A DNA stretch of 43,555 nucleotides, taken from contig NZ_FMYB01000038.1 of the NCBI RefSeq assembly GCF_900104155.1, positions 1 through 43,555 on the forward strand, read 5' to 3'. Every line of letters starts with the position of its first letter. Position 1 is the stretch's first letter. This document shows positions 7,305 through 15,006 of the stretch, in pieces. The notes under the pieces are model-generated. The model saw only the letters and a list, made by a program, of their open reading frames with translations, was not told where the DNA came from and searched no databases. The DNA comes from Butyrivibrio sp. INlla16 (GTDB lineage: Bacteria > Bacillota > Clostridia > Lachnospirales > Lachnospiraceae). A program made the translations under genes and the position numbers.

Positions 7305-9170
7305 GTGGTAATACAACATAACATGCAGGCATCGTATGCAAATATGATGACCGGTATCACAACTTCAGAACGAGCTAAAACAGCCGAAAAGCTGGCTTCA
7401 GGATATAAGATTAATCGCGCCGCAGATAACGCAGCAAGTTTAACCATATCTGAAAAAATGCGCCGCCAGATGAGGGGACTTACACGCGCTTCCTCAAATG
7501 GCAAAGACGGCATTTCTATGGCCCAGGTTGCTGACGGTGCTTTACACGAAGTACATGAAATGCTTCAGCGATGCAACGTGCTCTCTATTCAGGCCGCTAA
7601 TGGAACCCTTGCGCCTGAAGACAGAATAGCCATCAATAACGAAATCAAGCAGTTAAAAAGTGAAATAAACGCGATCACCAGTCGTACCAAATTCAACGAA
7701 ACTCCCATTTTCCCTAAAAAAGGTCGTCTTCCGAGATTAACTACTCTCAATCCTCCTTCTTCTATAGCAAATGGGATGAAATATCTTGCACAGAAAATCT
7801 CTAATGAGTATTTCCCCAACGCTGTAGAACAGATACTAAACAGTTTTTCTTCTATGGGAAATACAGTAAGGACAGCGGCTGAAAACGATAAAACTCCCTA
7901 TTATTCAACAATGACTATCAATACAATAGACGGTGTGGATAACGTATTGGCATCCATGTCCGCCCAAATTTCATGGCCCGGACAGAACTTCACACCAGGT
8001 TCTCTACTGCTTTCAGTGGATAAGGCCGATTTCCCTTCCCTGAATTTAAGCCAAGATAAACTCAGTTTGCTTGAATCAACGGTTGCACACGAAGTAATGC
8101 ATGGTGTTATGGCTACAGTTTATCCCGAAAGAATGAATATAGGTACAGGTCCTGAAGACTTTCCGTTATGGTTTATAGAAGGAACAGCGCAGTTATCAGG
8201 TGGCGGCTATTCATCCGGTTGGAATAGTTATCTCAGTAGTTGTGCAAGTACACTTTCCAGTGCAAACGATCCCTCCAGAGACTATAATATTGCTGCATAC
8301 CTCTCACAAGGCGGACAATATACAGTGGACGGAAGAGTTTATGGTCATGGTTATCTGGCAGCTGCCTATGCCGGTTACCTTGCTTCCGACACAAATGATT
8401 TCTCAAAAGCCACCATTTTAACCGGAATGAACAAAATCTTCCAGGGTTTCATCGATAACAAAACCGATAGCTTTGATACCGTTCTTACAAGCCTTATAGG
8501 TATATCCGAATCCGATTTAAAGGATTGCATCAACAACGGTAGTTACTCAAGTCCTGTATCAGGCAAAATGGGCGCAGTAGAATTTGTAAGAAGACTCTCA
8601 TACGAAAGTCTTGGTGGTGTAGGATCACTTATTACTCCTTCACTTAGCACAGGCGGAACAAATATACTTGGCGAAACTGCGAAAAAGAACAAGCAACCGA
8701 TTGAAATTAAGAATACCACTTTGGGTTATGTTCAAATGGACCTTACTACCGAGAACCAGAAAGGACGCGGATCTTCTATCGCTCTTCACCTCGGAACAGA
8801 CGCTGATATGACAAACAAAGTGGAAATTGAACTTTTTGACATGAGCACAGATGCACTTCTTATTACAGATGTAAATCTTCTGACAGAAGATAACGCAACC
8901 AACGCTATTGACAATTTTTCTAATGCAATCCTGATGGTAAGCGGTGTAAGAAGTTATTTTGGCGCTATTCAGAACCGTGTCGAGCATACTGTATATAATC
9001 TCAATAACGTTGTTGAAAATACTACCGCTGCAGAGTCACGCCTGCGTGACGCCGACATGGCTGAAGAAATGGTGAGACTTTCCACATTAAATATCCTTCA
9101 GCAGGCCGGACAGTCTGTGTTGGCACAGGCAAATCAGACCCCTCAGGGTGTTATGGCACTTCTTCAATAA
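7305..9170 (+). CDS. Flagellinolysin: flagellin with an internal zinc metallopeptidase domain
   Basis: A 621-residue flagellin. Residues 1 to about 135 form the N-terminal D0/D1 region (MVIQHNMQAS, ASGYKINRAADNAA, EVHEMLQRCNVLSIQAANGT), and about 535-621 the C-terminal D1/D0 region (AIQNRVEHTVYNLNNVVENT, SRLRDADMAEEM, ILQQAGQSVLAQANQ). The intervening variable region contains HEVMH (262-266) and a downstream WFIEGTAQL with E292. This fits a gluzincin site: two His ligands, catalytic E263 and third ligand E292. By homology to described flagellinolysins, the filament would carry many exposed proteases. GTG 7305 is preceded by AAGGGG (7293-7298) and a sigma-28 promoter. C90, C313 and C408 are unusual for a flagellin. 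It sits alone, opposite to its neighbours, inside the ribosomal/ecf block. The peptidase call is strong; activity and substrate are inferred. Confidence 0.9.
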   Translation: MVIQHNMQASYANMMTGITTSERAKTAEKLASGYKINRAADNAASLTISEKMRRQMRGLTRASSNGKDGISMAQVADGALHEVHEMLQRCNVLSIQAANGTLAPEDRIAINNEIKQLKSEINAITSRTKFNETPIFPKKGRLPRLTTLNPPSSIANGMKYLAQKISNEYFPNAVEQILNSFSSMGNTVRTAAENDKTPYYSTMTINTIDGVDNVLASMSAQISWPGQNFTPGSLLLSVDKADFPSLNLSQDKLSLLESTVAHEVMHGVMATVYPERMNIGTGPEDFPLWFIEGTAQLSGGGYSSGWNSYLSSCASTLSSANDPSRDYNIAAYLSQGGQYTVDGRVYGHGYLAAAYAGYLASDTNDFSKATILTGMNKIFQGFIDNKTDSFDTVLTSLIGISESDLKDCINNGSYSSPVSGKMGAVEFVRRLSYESLGGVGSLITPSLSTGGTNILGETAKKNKQPIEIKNTTLGYVQMDLTTENQKGRGSSIALHLGTDADMTNKVEIELFDMSTDALLITDVNLLTEDNATNAIDNFSNAILMVSGVRSYFGAIQNRVEHTVYNLNNVVENTTAAESRLRDADMAEEMVRLSTLNILQQAGQSVLAQANQTPQGVMALLQ

Positions 9171-9188
9171 ATTTGCTAAAATGACTTT

Positions 9189-9362
9189 ATGTCAAACGAA
9201 TACTTTAAACCACTAATTATAATAATTGCACTTATTATCTTATGTTCCTTACTGGCCCGTACTATGTCGGGTGGTGAAACACTTGCAGAATACGCAAACA
9301 AGCATCCCGATAAAGCTTACGGAACATCTACGGAGATTGTTTCTGATGGCAATGCAGAGTAA
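9189..9362 (+). CDS. Possible small single-pass membrane peptide downstream of the flagellin
   Basis: A 57-codon frame begins 18 bp after the flagellin stop. It has a short polar start, a hydrophobic stretch (about residues 8-24, PLIIIIALIILCSLLA) and a polar C-terminal tail of about 33 residues (SGGETLAEYANKHPDKAY). It reads as an N-anchored membrane peptide. There is no clear Shine-Dalgarno, so translation may depend on coupling to the flagellin. It lies between the flagellin and the terminator on the same strand. Function unknown; it could be a chance ORF, but the composition and placement favour a real gene. Confidence 0.45.
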   Translation: MSNEYFKPLIIIIALIILCSLLARTMSGGETLAEYANKHPDKAYGTSTEIVSDGNAE

Positions 9363-9393
9363 AATCTGTTAAATTATTTTAGGAATTAAAATA

Positions 9394-9456
9394 GTGTGCC
9401 GCTAAGCGCACATAAAAAATGAGCGATACGACTAATCGTACCGCTCATTATTTTTA
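9394..9456. terminator. Bidirectional terminator between the flagellin unit and rplQ
   Basis: The stem 9418-9430 with 9437-9449 (one mismatch) has T-rich sequence to its right (9449-9456) and A-rich sequence to its left (9413-9419), so it can stop transcription from either side. A second hairpin, GTGTGC/GCGCAC (9394-9411), backs it up for the rplQ direction. Confidence 0.75.
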
Positions 9457-9465
9457 TTATGTTAA

Positions 9466-10002
9466 TTATACAAGCTCAAGAACAACCATCATAGCTGCAT
9501 CGCCCTTACGCTGACCGATCTTAACGATTCTTGTGTAACCACCGTTACGGCTAGCATACTTAGGACCATACTCTGTGAAAAGCTTCTCAACAAGGTCGAT
9601 CTGCTTTGTGTTCTTCTTTCTTCCAGCAGCTTCCTTCGGAACCTCAGTTACAGGATAGAGGGTCTTGAGGATCTGTCTTCTAGCATGCATACGTGAAGGC
9701 TTATCCTTTTTGATCTCCTTCTGAACAGTATCATAAACTGTTACCTTCTTGCCATCCTTAACTTCCTTAACGCGCTTGCCATCCTTGTCCTTGCGGGCAA
9801 CCTTAGCCTCAACAGTAACTGTCTCGTAGTTGTCCATCTCCTTAGCTGCAAGAGCGATGATAGGCTCAACGATCTTCTTTACTTCCTTAGCTCTAGCCTC
9901 GGTTGTAACAATCTTACCATTGTAAAGAAGCATTGTTGCCTGGTTTCTGAGGAGTGCTCTTCTGGGCTTTGTAGCCTTTCCTAACTTTCTGTACATTGCC
10001 AT
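9466..10002 (-). CDS. rplQ: 50S ribosomal protein L17 with an internal lysine-rich insertion
   Basis: L17 lies near the peptide exit tunnel. The product is 178 residues, while most bacterial L17 are about 115-130. The N-terminal core (YRKLGKATKPRRALLRNQAT, then GKIVTTEARAKEVKKIVEPI) and the C-terminal core (KLFTEYGPKYASRNGGYTRI) are normal. The extra length is a charged segment at about 62-122, rich in Lys, Glu and Val (KDKDGKRVKEVKDGKK). It is in frame and lacks signs of decay, so it is a lineage-specific expansion rather than an error. Last gene of the alpha operon, 156 bp after rpoA; a terminator follows. Confidence 0.95.
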   Translation of the reverse strand: MAMYRKLGKATKPRRALLRNQATMLLYNGKIVTTEARAKEVKKIVEPIIALAAKEMDNYETVTVEAKVARKDKDGKRVKEVKDGKKVTVYDTVQKEIKKDKPSRMHARRQILKTLYPVTEVPKEAAGRKKNTKQIDLVEKLFTEYGPKYASRNGGYTRIVKIGQRKGDAAMMVVLELV

Positions 10003-10158
10003 AATAATTTACTTCCTTTCTCAATCGCAGAGTTCCCTCTGCTGTGGTGCATACCGGAATACGCTTTGGTTTTACTCCCGATATGTTGTGTTAATACCTA
10101 ATGAGAATCCGCATCCGTACACGTCGGCTTTACCATCAGCGAATACTAATCTGTTTTA

Positions 10159-11127
10159 TCAGTTCTGATCTTCACCTGTTCTAAGTGCAAGTCCAAGCTC
10201 ATCAAGCTTTGCAAGCACTTCCTCAAGGGACTTACGTCCAAGGTTACGTACCTTCATCATATCATCGGGAGTCTTGTTTGTAAGCTCCTCAACAGTATTG
10301 ATTCCGGCTCTCTTGAGGCAGTTGAAGGAACGAACACTGAGCTCAAGCTCATCGATGCTCATCTCAAGAACCTTTTCCTTCTCATCATTGTCTTTCTCTA
10401 CCATAACTTCTGCAGTCTTGGCATTCTCAGACAGATCGATGAAGAGGCTAAGATGCTCACTAAGAACCTTTGCTGCAAGGCTTACAGCCTCATCGGGAGC
10501 AAGTGTTCCGTTAGTGTGAACATCAAGTGTCAGCTTATCATAGTCAGTAACCTGACCTACACGTGTATTCTCTACACTGACATTTACACGTTCAACTGGT
10601 GTATAGATAGAATCTACTGCAATAACACCGATAGGAAGATCTGCAAGCTTATTCTTATCAGAGCTTACATATCCTCTGCCCTTTGTGATGGTGAGCTCCA
10701 TGTAGAGCTTAGCATCCTTACCGGACAGTGTTGCAATAACCTGCTCAGGATTTGTGATTTCGATATCCTGATCAACCTGAATATCAGCAGCTGTGACTAC
10801 ACCCTCGCCTGAATACTCGATGTATGCTGTCTTGGGCTCATTAGTCTCAGAATTATTGCGAATAGAAAGATTCTTGATATTCATTATGATCTCAGTTACA
10901 TCTTCCTTTACTCCGGGAATAGAACTGAACTCATGCAGTACACCTTCGATTTTGACCTGACTTACTGCTGCTCCAGGCAAAGAGGAAAGCATAATTCTTC
11001 TGAGTGAATTACCAAGAGTAATTCCATAACCTCTCTCAAGAGGCTCAACAACGAATCTGCCGTACTTCTTGTCCTCTGAAATCTCAGCAACTTCAATATT
11101 TGGTCTTTCAAAATCAAACACTGACAT
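10159..11127 (-). CDS. rpoA: DNA-directed RNA polymerase alpha subunit
   Basis: A core polymerase assembly and regulator-contact subunit of 322 residues. The alpha N-terminal domain (about 1-230) shows [21 protein letters not shown] short linker precedes the C-terminal domain (about 250-320, [28 protein letters not shown]) that binds UP elements and activators. It follows rpsD by 102 bp, and a long hairpin lies in that gap. Standard alpha-operon placement; nothing is missing. Confidence 0.98.
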   Translation of the reverse strand: MSVFDFERPNIEVAEISEDKKYGRFVVEPLERGYGITLGNSLRRIMLSSLPGAAVSQVKIEGVLHEFSSIPGVKEDVTEIIMNIKNLSIRNNSETNEPKTAYIEYSGEGVVTAADIQVDQDIEITNPEQVIATLSGKDAKLYMELTITKGRGYVSSDKNKLADLPIGVIAVDSIYTPVERVNVSVENTRVGQVTDYDKLTLDVHTNGTLAPDEAVSLAAKVLSEHLSLFIDLSENAKTAEVMVEKDNDEKEKVLEMSIDELELSVRSFNCLKRAGINTVEELTNKTPDDMMKVRNLGRKSLEEVLAKLDELGLALRTGEDQN

Positions 11128-11173
11128 ACCCTCCTTATGGTTTTATGGTGTTTCTAAAATTAAATAATTCAGA

Positions 11174-11220
11174 GCCGGGTTCGAAAACGCACGCGCTTTC
11201 GAACTATGGCCACGCTGAAC
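11174..11220 (-). other. Large hairpin in the rpsD-rpoA gap
   Basis: GTTCGAAA (11179-11186) pairs with TTTCGAAC (11197-11204) around a GC-rich loop, and outer TTCAG/CTGAA segments extend it. No T tract follows, so it is more likely a processing or mRNA-stabilising structure than a terminator. Confidence 0.4.
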
Positions 11221-11229
11221 TATTTTAAA

Positions 11230-11823
11230 TTACTTAGAATACAACTCGACGATCAACATCTCGTTTACAGGAACGTCGATTACATCTCTTGAAGGGAATT
11301 CTTTAACTGTACCGCTAAGGTTATCCTTGTTAACATCAAGCCACTCAGGAACGATTCTGCCTGCTGTGATCTCTGCGATATCCTTGAATCTCTGGATGCT
11401 TCTGGAAGCTTCCTTAACTTCGATAACATCGCCTGCCTTGATGAGGTAAGAAGGAATGTTAACTTCCTTACCATTTACAGTGATGAACTTATGAAGAACA
11501 ACCTGTCTAGCTTCTCTTCTTGTTCTTGCAAAGCCCATACGGAAAATAACATTATCAAGTCTGCGCTCAAGAAGGACCATAAGGTTCTCACCGGTCTGTC
11601 CCTTCTGACGATCAGCCTTGTCGTAGTAGTTACGGAAAGGCTTCTCAAGAACGCCATAAATGAACTTTGCCTTCTGCTTCTCACGGAGCTGAAGACCATA
11701 CTCGCTCATCTTCTTGTTTGCTCTGCTGTTTGTTCTCTTGGACTTCTTGTCATATCCAAGGAATGTGGGATCCAAATCAAGTGATCTGCATCTCTTAAGT
11801 ACTGGAACTCTGTTTACTGCCAT
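11230..11823 (-). CDS. rpsD: 30S ribosomal protein S4
   Basis: A primary 16S rRNA-binding protein and, in many bacteria, a translational autoregulator. The product is 197 residues. The N-terminal part (VPVLKRCRSLDLDPTFLGY) lacks the zinc-cysteine cluster of C+ paralogues, and the S4 RNA-binding domain spans about 90-155 (RLDNVIFRMGFARTRREARQ, HKFITVNGKEVNIPSYL). It lies between rpsK and rpoA, unlike Bacillus subtilis where rpsD is elsewhere. The 159-bp upstream gap holds three stem-loops, candidates for S4-responsive control. Confidence 0.97.
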   Translation of the reverse strand: MAVNRVPVLKRCRSLDLDPTFLGYDKKSKRTNSRANKKMSEYGLQLREKQKAKFIYGVLEKPFRNYYDKADRQKGQTGENLMVLLERRLDNVIFRMGFARTRREARQVVLHKFITVNGKEVNIPSYLIKAGDVIEVKEASRSIQRFKDIAEITAGRIVPEWLDVNKDNLSGTVKEFPSRDVIDVPVNEMLIVELYSK

Positions 11824-11841
11824 TATTGGCTCCTTTCTTGT

Positions 11842-11960
11842 TCAGGAAAAATCCTGACTGTTGTTTACAGCACGACACTACCTGTGCCTTCATCCAACGA
11901 GTTAAATGTTAATAGTGTCTATATACTCCATCAGAGCCAGACGTAAAAACGCAGGCTCTG
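11842..11960 (-). promoter_or_regulatory. Structured intercistronic leader of rpsD
   Basis: Three inverted repeats fill the gap: CAGAGCC/GGCTCTG (11932-11938 with 11954-11960), the longer-range GACACTA/TAGTGTC (11874-11880 with 11913-11919), and TCAGGA/TCCTGA (11842-11847 with 11852-11857), just before the AAAGGAG site. The density of pairing next to the S4 gene suggests an autoregulatory RNA. Confidence 0.4.
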
Positions 11961-11982
11961 AGTGAATATCATATAGGATAAA

Positions 11983-12381
11983 TTATACTCTGCGGCGCTT
12001 GGGCGGGCGGCATCCGTTATGAGGTACGGGAGTTACATCCGTAATACTGGTAACAGTAAGACCACTTGCAGCAAGAGCTCTGATAGCAGCTTCTCTTCCT
12101 GAACCCGGTCCCTTTACAAAGACATCAACAGTCTTAAGGCCATGAATAAGTGCAGCCTTTGTTGCTGTCTCTGCAGCCATCTGTGCAGCATATGGAGTAG
12201 ATTTCCTTGAACCCTTAAAACCGAGACCACCGGCACTTGCCCAGCTAAGAGCATTACCTGCAGCATCTGTCAATGTAACGATTGTGTTATTGAAAGATGA
12301 CTGAATGTGTGCCTGTCCGTGTTCAACGTTTTTCTTGACACGCTTCTTAGTCTTAGAAGCACTTGATTTCTGATTTGCCAT
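11983..12381 (-). CDS. rpsK: 30S ribosomal protein S11
   Basis: A 30S platform protein at the mRNA exit. The product is 132 residues. The family core is complete ([37 protein letters not shown]), ending in the conserved [13 protein letters not shown]. It follows rpsM by 58 bp and precedes the structured rpsD leader. Ordinary alpha-operon member. Confidence 0.98.
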   Translation of the reverse strand: MANQKSSASKTKKRVKKNVEHGQAHIQSSFNNTIVTLTDAAGNALSWASAGGLGFKGSRKSTPYAAQMAAETATKAALIHGLKTVDVFVKGPGSGREAAIRALAASGLTVTSITDVTPVPHNGCRPPKRRRV

Positions 12382-12439
12382 TTTAAACTAACCTACTTTC
12401 TTCCTATGAATTATCTAAAGTTACTATATAATAAGAGAA

Positions 12440-12808
12440 TTACTTCTTCTTATTAGCGATTGTTCTCTTGGGACCTTTTCTTGTTCTAGCGTTGGTCTTT
12501 GTTCTCTGACCACGAACAGGAAGTCCTCTTCTGTGACGGATACCTCTGTAGCATCCGATCTCTGAAAGACGCTTGATGTTCATAGCGATCTCTCTTCTAA
12601 GATCACCTTCTACGTCATAATCATTACCGATAATCTCAGCAATCTTCTTAACCTCATCATCTGTGAGATCACGAACACGTGTGTCGGGATTTACATTTGC
12701 AGCAGCAAGAATTTTGTTTGAGCTTGTTCTACCAATACCATAGATATATGTGAGACCAATCTCAACTCGCTTATCTCTGGGTAAGTCTACACCTGCAATA
12801 CGAGCCAT
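12440..12808 (-). CDS. rpsM: 30S ribosomal protein S13
   Basis: A 30S head protein contacting the P-site tRNA and forming an inter-subunit bridge. The product is 122 residues. It starts [20 protein letters not shown] and ends with the basic [20 protein letters not shown] tail. The initiator is preceded by TGGAGG. A 165-bp gap with competing stem-loops separates it from rpmJ, an unusually long spacer for this region. Confidence 0.98.
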   Translation of the reverse strand: MARIAGVDLPRDKRVEIGLTYIYGIGRTSSNKILAAANVNPDTRVRDLTDDEVKKIAEIIGNDYDVEGDLRREIAMNIKRLSEIGCYRGIRHRRGLPVRGQRTKTNARTRKGPKRTIANKKK

Positions 12809-12827
12809 TTTTAATATTCCTCCATTT

Positions 12828-12925
12828 AAAAAAATTGTTTGCGGAAACCTTTTGTTTCCATAATTAAATGTTACTTGTTTGATTGGGGCGATTATTCAGC
12901 CCAATCGGACAGTAGTTAATCCGAT
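12828..12925 (-). promoter_or_regulatory. Stem-loop leader upstream of rpsM, possible attenuator
   Basis: Repeats seen: GGAAAC/GTTTCC (12843-12848 with 12854-12859), followed on the minus strand after 8 bases by a run of seven T (12834-12828); GATTGGGGC/GCCCAATC (12881-12889 with 12899-12906); and ATCGGA/TCCGAT (12904-12909 with 12920-12925). The last two share bases 12904-12906, so they would be mutually exclusive. Confidence 0.35.
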
Positions 12926-12973
12926 CTTTCCAATACACATTGGTATCAAAAAGTAATGTCAAAATGACTCGAA

Positions 12974-13087
12974 TTAGCCCTGTCTCTGTTTGTGCTTAGG
13001 GTTTTCGCAAATTACACGAATAACGCCTTTTCTCTTGATAACCTTGCACTTTTCGCACATAGGCTTAACAGAAGACCTAACTTTCAT
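12974..13087 (-). CDS. rpmJ: 50S ribosomal protein L36
   Basis: A 37-residue protein read on the minus strand from an ATG at 13085-13087 to a TAA at 12974-12976. It has the complete L36 zinc ribbon (C11, C14, C27, H32), beginning [15 protein letters not shown] and ending KHKQRQG. AAAGGAG lies upstream. It follows infA by 151 bp and is the first gene behind an internal promoter that can drive the alpha-operon genes. Confidence 0.96.
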   Translation of the reverse strand: MKVRSSVKPMCEKCKVIKRKGVIRVICENPKHKQRQG

Positions 13088-13158
13088 TTGTAACTCCTTT
13101 CTGGTATATATGCGTATAAAAGGGCATACTGATACCCCTTTTTAAACGACCGCATTCA

Positions 13159-13187
13159 ATCATAACATATATATAGAACTATTACAA
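13159..13187 (-). promoter_or_regulatory. Internal sigma-A promoter upstream of rpmJ
   Basis: Minus strand: TTGTAA (13187-13182), 17 bases, TATGAT (13164-13159), in the 151-bp infA-rpmJ gap. It would drive rpmJ-rpsM-rpsK-rpsD-rpoA-rplQ. Confidence 0.65.
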
Positions 13188-13238
13188 GCATTATTTTAAA
13201 CTTGCTTTTATTCGTCCCGAATTACAGGAGCTAAGCGA

Positions 13239-13457
13239 TTACTTATCTCTCCAAATTATTCTTCCTTTTGTGAGATCATAGGGTGAAAGTTCAAGTGTTA
13301 CCTTGTCTCCGGGAAGAATACGAATAAAGTTCTGTCTGAGCTTGCCACTGATATGAGCAAGTACGATATGACCATTCTCAAGCTCAACCCTGAACATTGT
13401 GTTGGGGAGCTTCTCAACTACTTTTCCTTCAATTTCAATTACATCTGCTTTAGACAT
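13239..13457 (-). CDS. infA: Translation initiation factor IF-1
   Basis: An OB-fold factor that occupies the ribosomal A site during initiation. The product is 72 residues, the canonical length. Signatures are [46 protein letters not shown] and the C-terminal LTKGRIIWR. It lies 38 bp after map with its own ribosome-binding site. Confidence 0.98.
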   Translation of the reverse strand: MSKADVIEIEGKVVEKLPNTMFRVELENGHIVLAHISGKLRQNFIRILPGDKVTLELSPYDLTKGRIIWRDK

Positions 13458-13495
13458 CTGATCTTAACCTCATTTCTATATCACATTTAAGTGGT

Positions 13496-14254
13496 TCATT
13501 TAATAATTGTCAGTATCTCGGGTTCTCCGTCAGGCGTTACCGCAATGGTATTTTCATAATGTGCCGCCAAAGAACTATCAAGAGTTACAACAGTCCATTC
13601 ATCATCGAGAAATGCTATTTTTCTGCTTCCCATCGTAATCATGGGTTCAACACAGAGAGTCATTCCCGGTTTTAAGAGTATTCCTCTTGTTAATTTCCTA
13701 AAATTGGGAATATATGGCTCTTCGTGTAATTCTCTGCCGATTCCATGTCCTGTAAGTTCCCTTACTATTCCGTAGCCATGCGGTTTGATATATTTATCAA
13801 TCGCCTTGGAAATATCATATAAGTGATTTCCGGCTTTGGCATATTTGATGCCTTCAAAAAAGCTCTCTCTTGTGACATCAATAAGTTTCTGTGCTTCCGG
13901 GGAAATATTTCCTACGCCCCAGGTTCTGGCTGCATCTGAATGAAATCCTTCATATATCAGACCCGTATCAAAAGAAACTATATCGCCTTCTTTTAAAATA
14001 GTCTCAGCTTTAGGTATTCCGTGAACAACCTCGTCATTCACGGAAATACAAACTGATGCCGGATATCCTTCATAATCCTTGCAATTCGGTATTCCACCGC
14101 GTTTGCGAATGGCTTCTTCGCCAATTGCATCCAACTCTAAAGTGGAGATTCCCGGTCTGAGCGCATTATGTAGTTCTTCATGAACCTGTGCAAGCAGCTC
14201 ACCTGCTTTTCTCATGAGGTTCAATTCTTCGTCCGTTTTAATGGTGACCGGCAT
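13496..14254 (-). CDS. map: Methionine aminopeptidase type I
   Basis: Removes initiator methionine from nascent proteins. The product is 252 residues, a short type Ia enzyme without the N-terminal zinc extension. The dinuclear metal ligands are all visible: Asp in SFDTGLIY and in HSDAART, His in LTGHGIGREL, Glu in CVEPMI, and Glu in HYENTIAV. It follows adk by 18 bp, as usual in the spc operon. Confidence 0.97.
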   Translation of the reverse strand: MPVTIKTDEELNLMRKAGELLAQVHEELHNALRPGISTLELDAIGEEAIRKRGGIPNCKDYEGYPASVCISVNDEVVHGIPKAETILKEGDIVSFDTGLIYEGFHSDAARTWGVGNISPEAQKLIDVTRESFFEGIKYAKAGNHLYDISKAIDKYIKPHGYGIVRELTGHGIGRELHEEPYIPNFRKLTRGILLKPGMTLCVEPMITMGSRKIAFLDDEWTVVTLDSSLAAHYENTIAVTPDGEPEILTIIK

Positions 14255-14272
14255 TACTCATTACCTCAATAA

Positions 14273-14914
14273 TTAACCGAGAATACCTGTAATCTCATTA
14301 AAGACTTCCTGCATGTCCTTTGTTCCATCGACAGTCTTAAGAATGTTCTTCTTTGTGTAATAGTCGATGAGGGGCTGAGTCTGCTCATGATAAACGCTAA
14401 GACGGTTCTTAACTGTCTCCGGCTTGTCATCATCTCTCTGAACAAGCTCACTGCCACAAGTATCACAGATTCCTTCCTGCTTCGGAGGAATGTGCTCAAT
14501 ATGGTAAGTAGCACCACACTTAAGGCATGCTCTTCTTCCTGACATTCTGCGAACAATGTTCTCATCCGGAACATCTACGTTAATTGCATAGTCAACCTTG
14601 TCGCCAAGCTTTGTAAGCTCTTTGTCAAGCACATCAGCCTGAGGAATTGTTCTCGGGAAACCGTCAAGAACATAGCCGTTCTTGCAGTCATCCTGCGCTA
14701 CTCTGTCAAGAAGGATCTCAACAGTAAGCTCATCCGGAACAAGCTGTCCCTGGTCCATGAATTCCTTTGCTTTCTTTCCGAGTTCAGTTCCGTTCTTGAT
14801 ATTTGCTCTGAAAATATCACCTGTAGAAATGTGCGGAACCTGATATTTATCAGCAATCATTTTTGCCTGTGTTCCCTTACCTGCACCGGGTGCACCTAAC
14901 ATAATAATTTTCAT
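14273..14914 (-). CDS. adk: Adenylate kinase, zinc-lid type
   Basis: Interconverts ATP + AMP and 2 ADP. The product is 213 residues. The P-loop is [10 protein letters not shown] (7-16), the NMP-binding region STGDIFR (30-36), and DGFPRT is at 84-89. The LID carries a four-cysteine zinc site, C130, C133, C150 and C153, typical of Gram-positive enzymes. It lies 92 bp after secY, and a strong hairpin sits between the two genes. Confidence 0.98.
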   Translation of the reverse strand: MKIIMLGAPGAGKGTQAKMIADKYQVPHISTGDIFRANIKNGTELGKKAKEFMDQGQLVPDELTVEILLDRVAQDDCKNGYVLDGFPRTIPQADVLDKELTKLGDKVDYAINVDVPDENIVRRMSGRRACLKCGATYHIEHIPPKQEGICDTCGSELVQRDDDKPETVKNRLSVYHEQTQPLIDYYTKKNILKTVDGTKDMQEVFNEITGILG

Positions 14915-14957
14915 ACTGGAAGTCTCCTATTTTTCTTATATTTCTTAAATGCACAAT

Positions 14958-15001
14958 AAGAGGTTAGGAAGCATACCTTTCGGTATGCTCCGAAACCTCT
15001 T
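14958..15001 (-). other. Long hairpin between secY and adk
   Basis: Two nested perfect 8-bp stems: AAGAGGTT/AACCTCTT (14958-14965 with 14994-15001) and AGCATACC/GGTATGCT (14970-14977 with 14982-14989), interrupted by a short internal loop with GG/CC potential and capped by a 4-base loop. It is followed on the minus strand by AT-rich sequence without a proper T run. It may partly terminate or protect the upstream mRNA. Confidence 0.5.
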
Positions 15002-15006
15002 AAGTT

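Noticed and set aside
8640..8987. A 115-codon minus-strand frame within the flagellin gene
   Set aside because: It is fully inside the flagellin coding region, and its translation is cysteine-rich and unconserved in appearance; a shadow frame.
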